Part shown: piece after piece, positions 34,064-40,741 of the stretch
How positions within the stretch are numbered: position 1 is the stretch's first letter
How the letters are laid out: the number at the start of each line of letters is the position of its first letter
Origin: Bacteroidales bacterium
GTDB taxonomy: Bacteria > Bacteroidota > Bacteroidia > Bacteroidales > WCHB1-69
NCBI GenBank assembly: GCA_016290295.1
Contig: JAEETJ010000008.1
Location: 30,198 to 94,197 of the forward strand
DNA length: 64,000 nucleotides
Direction of reading: 5' to 3'
Made by a program: the position numbers and the translations under genes
The notes under the pieces: model-generated
What the model was told of the DNA's origin: nothing
Databases searched by the model: none
What the model saw: only the letters and a program-made list of their open reading frames with translations

Positions 34064-34081
34064 ACCGAAAACTCATTCATC

Positions 34082-35362
34082 ATGTATAAATCATTGTTGG
34101 ATAAGATTTTCCAAGCCTATCCAATGTATCATAAAATCGGTAGTGCCGCCTATAAGGAAGGGCTGGAAAACATTGAGGCCCTGATGGACATTACCGGCCA
34201 CCCCGAACGCAAATTCAAAGCCGTACACATTGCCGGCACCAACGGCAAGGGCTCCGTAGCTCACCTTTTGGCCTCCTATTTCCAAGAGCGAGGATGCAAA
34301 ACCGGACTTTTCACCTCGCCCCATTTGGTGGATTTCCGCGAACGCATCCGCCTGAACGGACAGATGATCAGCGAAGAGTCGGTATTGGCATTTTTCAACA
34401 AATTCCAGTCTCAATTCGACCTGCTGGAACCGTCATTTTTCGAGATGACCACAGCCTTGGCTTTCCACTATTTTGCAGAAGAGAAAGTGGATGTGGCAGT
34501 CATTGAAGTGGGCCTCGGAGGCCGCCTGGATTCCACCAACGTACTCTCTCCCCTACTCTCTGTCATCACCAACATTTCATTGGAACACACCCAGATGTTA
34601 GGCGACAGCATTGCCAAAATCGCCAAAGAGAAAGCGGGCATCATCAAGCCCAAAACGCCTGTCGTCATTGGCGAATTCCATCCCGAGAGTTTCCCCGTTT
34701 TCGAGGACATTGCCAACAAGAAGGATGCTCCCCTATTTTTAGCGGAGGACAACTACAGCTTCAGCGGCAACTTCGACGACCTAAGTGTGATTGATGTGAT
34801 GGGCAACACCCTATACGAGCATTTGCAAATGCCGCTTCAAGGCGAGTACCAGCTCAAAAACCTCAAAACCTTCTTGCAGGCGACAGAAGTCATCGAAGAA
34901 CTATGGCCTGCTGAGAAAGATGTGGTGCCACAAGCCATACAATACATGGTGAGCAACACGGGATTCCAGGGCCGCTGGCAGATTTTGCGCCGCGAGCCGC
35001 TGACCATCTGCGATGTGGGCCACAACCCTGGAGGTTTGAGGCTTACTATGCAGCAACTGAAACAATACTCCTGCCGCCAGCTGAGGATGGTCTTCGGTAT
35101 GGTAAAAGACAAAGATGTGGAGCAAGTTATCGGCATGTTGCCCCAAGATGCCGAATATTACGTATGCCAGGCACAGATTGAGCGTGCCATTCCCGCAGAA
35201 GAATTAGCGGAACGCATGCAGCAGCATGGTTTGAGTTGCCGTGTTTGCGGCACCGTGGCCAATGCTTTCAAGCAAGCCAACGCCGATGCCGCCCCCGATG
35301 ACCTCATTTTTGTGGGAGGAAGTTGTTTTGTTGTGGGGGAACTGTTAGCAGTTGTCAATTGA
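34082..35362 (+). CDS. folC: Folylpolyglutamate synthase / dihydrofolate synthase
   Basis: Seen: 426 residues of the Mur ligase superfamily. The P-loop is VHIAGTNGKGSVAHLLAS (~residues 43-60). Other blocks are GLFTSPHLVDFRERIRLNG (folate site), EVGLGGRLDSTNVL (Walker B/omega loop), NISLEHTQMLG, TPVVIGEF and the C-terminal CDVGHNPGG. Known: FolC adds glutamate to dihydropteroate and folates. In Bacteroidales it commonly follows exbB-exbD-tonB as here. The last residues (VVN) and stop TGA fall in a TTGACAG repeat array. Confidence 0.96.
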   Translation: MYKSLLDKIFQAYPMYHKIGSAAYKEGLENIEALMDITGHPERKFKAVHIAGTNGKGSVAHLLASYFQERGCKTGLFTSPHLVDFRERIRLNGQMISEESVLAFFNKFQSQFDLLEPSFFEMTTALAFHYFAEEKVDVAVIEVGLGGRLDSTNVLSPLLSVITNISLEHTQMLGDSIAKIAKEKAGIIKPKTPVVIGEFHPESFPVFEDIANKKDAPLFLAEDNYSFSGNFDDLSVIDVMGNTLYEHLQMPLQGEYQLKNLKTFLQATEVIEELWPAEKDVVPQAIQYMVSNTGFQGRWQILRREPLTICDVGHNPGGLRLTMQQLKQYSCRQLRMVFGMVKDKDVEQVIGMLPQDAEYYVCQAQIERAIPAEELAERMQQHGLSCRVCGTVANAFKQANADAAPDDLIFVGGSCFVVGELLAVVN

Positions 35363-35380
35363 CAGTTGACAGTTGACAAA
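35352..35380 (+). repeat. TTGACAG heptamer array at the folC stop
   Basis: GTTGTCAATTGACAGTTGACAGTTGACA spans the final folC codons and its TGA stop. Confidence 0.75.
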
Positions 35381-35404
35381 TTTCTATTTCCTCTTGCCTC
35401 ACTT

Positions 35405-35690
35405 TCGCGGCGTGCGGGGATTGTGCTTCGGGGCATGCGATACTTGCGCCGCGATCTAACACAAACGGCCATTTCTACCCTGGGTTGCGGTGCTCGTTCC
35501 TCGCACCTTACCCTGGGCTATGCTGCGTGCAGGCTTCCAGCCTGCATGCAACGTAGGGCTGTCGTATCACGGCAGCCGTGACAAACCTGCCATGCGGCTG
35601 CCACAATGTGACAGCCCTACATGAGACGGATACAGGGCGGATACAGGCACGAATGCGGATGCATGCAATGCGTCCCTACACCCACTCTTG
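35405..35690. repeat. GC-rich palindromic repeat cluster, copy B
   Basis: The folC-galE gap (468 bp) holds TCGCGGCG...CGCCGCGA (35405-35454), the CCCTGGG...CCCTGGG hairpin with GGTGCTCGTTCCTC (35478-35523) and TGCAGGCTTCCAGCCTGCA (35529-35547), in the same order and spacing as at 15008-15149. The GGCTGCCACAATGTGACAGCC / GCGTCCCTACA units (35590-35690) then match 24289-24352. The galE promoter follows. Confidence 0.75.
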
Positions 35691-35776
35691 CCAGCCTACT
35701 TCCCTCAAAAAAACATTAAGCATTAAAATCAGTATCTTTTTTCACCAAATTGTGTCCAATAATCAAATTTTATTTG

Positions 35777-35785
35777 TAAGTTTGC
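35777..35785 (+). promoter_or_regulatory. -7 box of the galE operon
   Basis: TAAGTTTGC, a perfect -7 box 45 bases before ATG 35831. Confidence 0.72.
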
Positions 35786-35830
35786 ATTTTGTAATATTCC
35801 GTAAGAGGAATTCAATTAATTTGCAAGCGC

Positions 35831-36871
35831 ATGAAAGCTAAAATCATCGTCACTGGAGGGACGGGCTATATTGGTTCACACACCATTATCGAATTGATCA
35901 AAAGTGGGCAATTCGAAGCTGTGGCGGTGGATAGCTGCGTGCGTTCAACCCCTGAGACTATCGACAGAATTGAGGAAATCACGGGTGTCCGGGTCAAGCA
36001 TCACAATATAGACATTTGCGACAGAAACGCTTTTTTTTCTGTAATTGAACAAGAGGCCCCCATTGCCGGCATCATCCACTTCGCCGCTTTCAAATGCGTA
36101 CCCGAATCCATGGAGAAACCGCTGATGTACTACCGCAATAACCTCGGTTCTCTGGAGAATGTACTGGAGGCTTGCGAATTGTACCATATACCCCGACTGA
36201 TTTTCTCATCTTCCGCTTCTATATATGGGGATGTAAAAGAGCTTCCCGTTAGCGAGAAAACACCGTTTGGCACACCCTTCTGCCCCTATGCCCATACTAA
36301 GCAAATAGGAGAACAGATGATTCATTTCTTCTGTAAACAGCGTCCAGACTTTCAGAGCGTCATTCTACGCTATTTCAACCCAGTAGGCTGTGACATGAGC
36401 GGCTTAAATGGCGAATTATCACCCGACAAACCCAACAACCTCATGCCCATCGTCACTCAGGTAGCCATCGGCAAAATGAAGCAACTGACGGTCTTTGGCA
36501 CGGACTATGACACCCGCGACGGTTCCTGCATCCGCGACTATATTCATGTTTGCGACATCGCCAATGCCCATGTAAAAGCTTTGCAATTTCTGATGGACAA
36601 AAAGAATGAAAGCAACTGCGAAATCTTCAACTTGGGCAGCGGCAACGGCGTTTCAGTATTGGAAATCATCAATGCCTTTGAGAAAGTCAATCACATTAAG
36701 CTGAACTACACTATTGGTGGCCGACGTCCTGGGGATGTGCCTGCCATATACAGCAACAGTCAGCGAGCCAATACCCTACTCGACTGGCATTGCAGATACG
36801 ACCTGGATGACATGGTGGAATCAGCCTGGAAGTGGGAAAAACATTTGAGTCACCTGCGTAAAACAGAATAA
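35831..36871 (+). CDS. galE: UDP-glucose 4-epimerase
   Basis: Seen: 346 residues of the extended SDR type. NAD-binding VTGGTGYIGSHTIIE is at the N-terminus, then IHFAAFKCVPESMEKPLMYY (GalE K-x-V-x-E-S), catalytic SSSASIYGD...YAHTK (Y-x3-K), RYFNPVGCDMSGLNGE, DGSCIRDYIHVCDIA and GGRRPGDVPAIYSNS. Known: interconverts UDP-glucose and UDP-galactose for the Leloir pathway and surface polysaccharide. Own -7 box. A GNAT-fold gene follows 18 bp after the stop, giving an operon galE-GNAT-SDR. Confidence 0.96.
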   Translation: MKAKIIVTGGTGYIGSHTIIELIKSGQFEAVAVDSCVRSTPETIDRIEEITGVRVKHHNIDICDRNAFFSVIEQEAPIAGIIHFAAFKCVPESMEKPLMYYRNNLGSLENVLEACELYHIPRLIFSSSASIYGDVKELPVSEKTPFGTPFCPYAHTKQIGEQMIHFFCKQRPDFQSVILRYFNPVGCDMSGLNGELSPDKPNNLMPIVTQVAIGKMKQLTVFGTDYDTRDGSCIRDYIHVCDIANAHVKALQFLMDKKNESNCEIFNLGSGNGVSVLEIINAFEKVNHIKLNYTIGGRRPGDVPAIYSNSQRANTLLDWHCRYDLDDMVESAWKWEKHLSHLRKTE

Positions 36872-36889
36872 GCATCTTCATACAACAAT

Positions 36890-38005
36890 ATGGAAATCAG
36901 AGAGATAACAAAAGGAAAAGATATTTGGGAATTCATCAATTTCCCAAAACGGCTCTACAAGGATTGTAAGCATTATGTACCCCCTTTGGACAATAGTGAA
37001 TACAACACACTCACCCGACATCCCGCATTGAGTTTCTGTGACTTACGGATGTGGATGGCCTATCAAGATGATAAGATTGTGGGCCGTATCGCTGGCATCA
37101 TTAACCACAAATGCAATGAACTAAAACAGCAAAAACGTATACGCTTCGGCTGGTTCGACACTATTGATGACATCAACGTGGCGAAAGCTCTGATTGACAA
37201 GGTAGAAGAATGGGGACGAGAGCAAATGCTGACAGAAATCTGCGGTCCCTCCCGTTATTCCAACATGGAAAGACAAGCCATGCTCGTTGAGGGCTTCGAC
37301 CATACCCCTTCTATCAGTGCTGACTACAATTACGAATACTATCCAAAGCTAATTGAACAAATAGGCTTTGAGAAAGAGGTGGACTATATTCAATACAAAG
37401 TAAAAGTATCCAAAGAACTGCCAGAAAACTTCGAACGTCTGGCGGACCTTCTTTCCCGCAAATACAAAGTAAGGCTCCGTCATCTCAAGAACCGGGATGA
37501 GCTGAAAAAATGCGGCATGGAATTCTTCCATGTGCTGAACCGAAGCTATGCCAACATCTTTAATTTCATTCCTTTAACCGATGAGGAAATCCAGTGGACC
37601 ATTGAGGAGGACTTCCAGGTAGCCGACACCCAACTGTCATCCGTCTTGGAGGATGAAAACGGCAGGATAGTGGGCTTTGCCTTTTGCCTACCCTCCTTAA
37701 GCCAGGCACTCCGCAAAGCCAATGGCAGGCTATTCCCCGGCGGAGGCTGGTACTATGTGGTCAAAGCCCTGCGAAAAAACAAATACGTGGATATGTACCT
37801 CACAGGAGTGTTGCCAGAATATATGCATACCGGCATTCATGTATTATACCACAAGCAGTTGCACGAGAATTTCATTGCCAAAGGCTACGAATACGCTTTC
37901 ACCGCCCAGCAGTTAGAGACCAATGTAGCCTCACATATCTGGAAGAAATATGAGACGGAACCTTATTTTAGGAGAAGGTGCTATAGGAAAGACATTAACA
38001 ATTAA
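36890..38005 (+). CDS. GNAT-fold acyltransferase; possible bacterial ceramide synthase (bCerS-like)
   Basis: Seen: 371 residues. The N-terminal part is EIREITKGKDIWEFINFPKRLYKDCKHYVPPL, then WMAYQDDKIVGRIAGIINHKCNE (GNAT acyl-CoA-binding strand and loop) and IRFGWFDTIDDINVAKALID. A central GPSRYSNMERQAMLVEGFD precedes a second GNAT-like half (GRIVGFAFCLPSLSQAL; YMHTGIHVLYHKQLHENFI). Known: ~370-residue double-GNAT proteins with this FP.RLY...VPPL start are widespread in Bacteroidota, and to my recollection bacterial ceramide synthases are GNAT-superfamily proteins of similar build. Inferred from the adjacent SDR: N-acylation of a sphingoid base. The last residues (DINN) are encoded by repeat units. 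Confidence 0.7.
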   Translation: MEIREITKGKDIWEFINFPKRLYKDCKHYVPPLDNSEYNTLTRHPALSFCDLRMWMAYQDDKIVGRIAGIINHKCNELKQQKRIRFGWFDTIDDINVAKALIDKVEEWGREQMLTEICGPSRYSNMERQAMLVEGFDHTPSISADYNYEYYPKLIEQIGFEKEVDYIQYKVKVSKELPENFERLADLLSRKYKVRLRHLKNRDELKKCGMEFFHVLNRSYANIFNFIPLTDEEIQWTIEEDFQVADTQLSSVLEDENGRIVGFAFCLPSLSQALRKANGRLFPGGGWYYVVKALRKNKYVDMYLTGVLPEYMHTGIHVLYHKQLHENFIAKGYEYAFTAQQLETNVASHIWKKYETEPYFRRRCYRKDINN

Positions 38006-38046
38006 CAATTAACAATTAACAATTAACAATTAATAATTAATAGTTG
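37993..38046 (+). repeat. Heptamer array between the GNAT and SDR genes
   Basis: At least five units of TTAACAA/TTAACAA run from the last codons of the GNAT gene through its stop (37990s), then TTAATAA and TTAATAG up to the SDR start. TAA occurs in each unit and so in all three frames. Confidence 0.88.
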
Positions 38047-38832
38047 ATGGTAATTATGGGTGGGCAATATGCAGTGGTGACAGGGGCTAGCCGAGGATTG
38101 GGTAAGGAACTGGTTATAGAGCTGGCTCGACGTGGAATAAGTTCCATTATGATTGGGACAAACGAGAACGTGGGTCTTGCATGTGCCGAAATCAACGCAA
38201 AATACAATACCCAATGTGTTTCTTTCACAGCTAATCTGTGCCAAAAAGAAGAAGTCTTGGCATTGGCAGAAAAAATCAACAGTCAATATGAGGTTTTCAT
38301 GTTGGTCAACAATGCCGGCATGGGTGGCAGCAAAGCTTTTACCGAAGCGGACTGCGACTATCTTGACCGCATCATTCAGTTGAACATAAGAGCCACTGCC
38401 CTATTAACTCACGAGCTGCTTCCAAACTTGATGAAACAGGAACGCGCATACATACTCAATATCGGCAGCATGGCCGCCTTTACCGCCACGGGTTATAAAA
38501 CTGTTTATCCCGCCAGCAAAGCCTTTTTGAGACATTGGACATACGGTATGAGGGAAGAGTTCAAAGGGACAGCGGTCAGTTTCAGCTACGCCTCGCCAGG
38601 CGCCATGGCCACCAATCCCGAAGTGACCGCACGCATTGAGAAACAAGGCTTCTTAGGCCGTTTCACCTTAAAATCCACGGGACAGATAGCTCAAAAATGC
38701 ATCCGCCAGACTTTGCGAGGCAAAAGACACATCATCATCAACCCTTTGAGTTATTGTTTCTCCGCCATCATTCCGGGATGCATCAAGAATCCAATTATGA
38801 CCAAAATCGTAAAAAGAGAAGTTGCCCGATGA
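38047..38832 (+). CDS. Short-chain dehydrogenase/reductase
   Basis: Seen: 261 residues from ATG 38047 (ATG 38056 also possible). Classical SDR: VVTGASRGLGKELVIELARRG (Rossmann loop), VNNAGMGG, catalytic NIGSMAAFTATGYKTVYPASK (Ser, Tyr-x3-Lys) and SPGAMATN. Its relation to ketosphinganine-reductase-like and DltE-like SDRs cannot be settled by eye. Context: third gene after galE and the GNAT-fold acyltransferase. Inferred: may reduce the keto intermediate or product in the same lipid pathway. The start lies at the very end of a repeat array, and no -7 box is seen, so it depends on the galE promoter. Confidence 0.85.
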   Translation: MVIMGGQYAVVTGASRGLGKELVIELARRGISSIMIGTNENVGLACAEINAKYNTQCVSFTANLCQKEEVLALAEKINSQYEVFMLVNNAGMGGSKAFTEADCDYLDRIIQLNIRATALLTHELLPNLMKQERAYILNIGSMAAFTATGYKTVYPASKAFLRHWTYGMREEFKGTAVSFSYASPGAMATNPEVTARIEKQGFLGRFTLKSTGQIAQKCIRQTLRGKRHIIINPLSYCFSAIIPGCIKNPIMTKIVKREVAR

Positions 38833-38854
38833 TATTCAACCGAACAACTTCTCT
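38811..38854 (-). terminator. Terminator of the FISUMP gene, overlapping the SDR 3' end
   Basis: AGAGAAGTTG (38815-38824) pairs with CAACTTCTCT (38845-38854) around a 20-base loop. Read on the minus strand the stem is followed by TTTTT. It lies between convergent genes, 42 bases beyond the FISUMP stop. Confidence 0.55.
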
Positions 38855-38896
38855 CAAAATATAAAAACAAACTATAGGGGTAATAGCTTGAACAAA

Positions 38897-39706
38897 TTAG
38901 TCACGCACACAGCGCACAGACATGCCATTTTGCTTAAAAGCCCCGTATTCTTCACTTGTAACCGTTGCCTCATAGTAACGCATCACACGGTCGATAGCTA
39001 CCAGATCATTTTCTCCTGTACCATTGCCATATTTAGTGGCGGTCCAAAAATAGGCACTACCGCCAAAGTAATTTGGGGTTTGCTGGCACTCTCCCGCAGG
39101 AAGGGCATTAAAACCTGTAGCGTTATTTGAAGACTGATTATTACCCACAGAATTTGGCACAGAGCTTTGGTCCCAGCCACTTGTCGAAGCCAAAGCTTTT
39201 GCGATATTGGCAGCACCGCCACTTTGAAAATTCGACTGGGTGCTAAGATAATCCGTAAGTTCTTTCCATTCCGCATCTGAAGGTAAATGCCATCCATTAG
39301 GACAAGCGCCCTGCACGCCACTTGGATTAGCGGTACTGCTACTAACTTTATTCGTAGCAGCTGAGAAATTATACAAATAGCCATAAGTACCGACGGTAGA
39401 GCTGTTATTGTCCGGATAATAACGATAAGGAGTGGAAGCACTGAGGTTGTGCATCATTTCTCCCAATGGTATAACTGTTCCATCTGCATAATGGGTAGTA
39501 CGCAAATTAGAAGCCATCCAAACTTGTTTACCTAATTTAACAGCATTGTACGTGTTGCCGTCATAATCCTGGACAGCATTTTGGATTAAACCATCTCCTA
39601 CAGGTTCCTGATTCTCTTCAATCTTTTCTTTTTTGCATGAAGATAAGGAAACAGCAAATAAAAAAGGAAGGGCGAAGCCCAAAACCAAAGCAAAGATTTT
39701 TTTCAT
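38897..39706 (-). CDS. Lipoprotein with Fibrobacter succinogenes major paralogous (FISUMP) domain
   Basis: Seen: 269 residues. The signal peptide has a lipobox (FAVSLSSC-KK), then a FISUMP domain from ~residue 45: VQDYDGNTYNAVKLGKQVWM-ASNLRTTHYADGT, YGYLYNFSAA, ACPNGWHLPSDAEWKELTDYL, FNALPAGECQ, AYFWTATKYG and C-terminal NGMSVRCVRD. Known: this domain is repeated in many surface lipoproteins of Fibrobacter and Bacteroidota; function unproven, fold related to formylglycine-generating/C-type-lectin-like proteins. Inferred: outer-membrane surface lipoprotein. A candidate terminator lies downstream; no clear -7 box upstream. Confidence 0.88.
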   Translation of the reverse strand: MKKIFALVLGFALPFLFAVSLSSCKKEKIEENQEPVGDGLIQNAVQDYDGNTYNAVKLGKQVWMASNLRTTHYADGTVIPLGEMMHNLSASTPYRYYPDNNSSTVGTYGYLYNFSAATNKVSSSTANPSGVQGACPNGWHLPSDAEWKELTDYLSTQSNFQSGGAANIAKALASTSGWDQSSVPNSVGNNQSSNNATGFNALPAGECQQTPNYFGGSAYFWTATKYGNGTGENDLVAIDRVMRYYEATVTSEEYGAFKQNGMSVRCVRD

Positions 39707-39818
39707 AATATATTTATTTTAAGGTTGTTATATATTTTTCTTCCATCCTGAAAAATCATCTTCACATATTGAAGACGTATGAAAGCAGAAAAACGTTACA
39801 ACACAAATAATTTTTTTT

Positions 39819-39827
39819 TACTTTTGC
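39819..39827 (+). promoter_or_regulatory. -7 box of the endonuclease gene
   Basis: TACTTTTGC after a run of nine T, 24 bases before ATG 39852. Confidence 0.78.
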
Positions 39828-39851
39828 AAAGAGATAATACCGAAAAACAAT

Positions 39852-40694
39852 ATGACCCAAAGAAATCGCACTCTAATCTTTGCCTTACTTGGCATAGCCA
39901 TACTTTGTATATCGTTAGCTTTTGTGCTGATGCTGCCTTCACGCCAAGCTTCAGCAGAACTGCCGAGCCCGTCTAAAAGAATGAATCAAAGCAGCATACA
40001 AAATCCCGATTCGATGATGGAGATTCCGCGCTACACGATTCAACGCAAAGGGAAACAGGTAATACATACGGGATACACTGTAAATTTCAATCCCGAATGG
40101 CATATTCCGAATTGGGTGGCATACGAGCTGACCGAAGAAGAGTTGGAAGGAGACATCCCCCGCGCACAAAATTTTGAGCCGGACCCGCAGCTTAGCGACT
40201 GTACCCCCACTACCTTCGACTACTCCCGTTCGGGTTACGACCGTGGCCACATGGCACCAGCAGTCAACATGAAATGGGACCAGCAAGCCATGAACGAAAG
40301 TTTTTACACTTCCAATATTTGTCCACAGAATCACAACCTCAACTCAGGCGTATGGCAGCAATTGGAAGAGCGTGTCAACATATGGGCATGCTCTTACGGC
40401 AATATTTATGTGATTTGCGGACCCATTGTAGGAGAAGATTATGAAACTATCGGAAGAGCCAAAGTCGCCGTTCCAGACGCCTTTTTCAAGGTGTTATTAT
40501 GCCACATCAATGGTGAGTGGCAGGCCATTGGTTTCTATTTCAAGAATGAGGCCGGCACAAGACCTCTGCGCAGCTATGCCCGCAGCATCGATACCATTGA
40601 GAAAATGACCGGCATTGATTTCTTCCACCTGCTGGATGACAGTATTGAGGATAAGATTGAGGCGAAGTACCAGTTGGATGCATGGGGAATATAA
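39852..40694 (+). CDS. DNA/RNA non-specific endonuclease (DRGH type)
   Basis: Seen: 280 residues. The signal peptide or anchor is LIFALLGIAILCISLAFVLML. A beta-beta-alpha-metal nuclease domain follows, with GYDRGHMAPAVNMKWDQQAM (catalytic His at ~133, metal-ligand Asn in SNICPQNHNLNSGVWQQLE) and the supporting VICGPIV and PDAFFKVLL. Known: NucA/Serratia-type enzymes cut DNA and RNA outside the cytoplasm, often for nucleotide scavenging. Own -7 box; ends at a strong bidirectional terminator shared with ppdK. No immunity protein gene is adjacent, consistent with export. Confidence 0.92.
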   Translation: MTQRNRTLIFALLGIAILCISLAFVLMLPSRQASAELPSPSKRMNQSSIQNPDSMMEIPRYTIQRKGKQVIHTGYTVNFNPEWHIPNWVAYELTEEELEGDIPRAQNFEPDPQLSDCTPTTFDYSRSGYDRGHMAPAVNMKWDQQAMNESFYTSNICPQNHNLNSGVWQQLEERVNIWACSYGNIYVICGPIVGEDYETIGRAKVAVPDAFFKVLLCHINGEWQAIGFYFKNEAGTRPLRSYARSIDTIEKMTGIDFFHLLDDSIEDKIEAKYQLDAWGI

Positions 40695-40726
40695 AAAAAG
40701 GTGGTCGAACGACCACCTTTTTTTTT
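40693..40726. terminator. Bidirectional terminator between the endonuclease gene and ppdK
   Basis: GGTGGTCG-AA-CGACCACC (40700-40717) with seven A on the left and nine T on the right. Perfect stem, works for both convergent genes. Confidence 0.95.
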
Positions 40727-40741
40727 ATTCAAGCCAATTGT

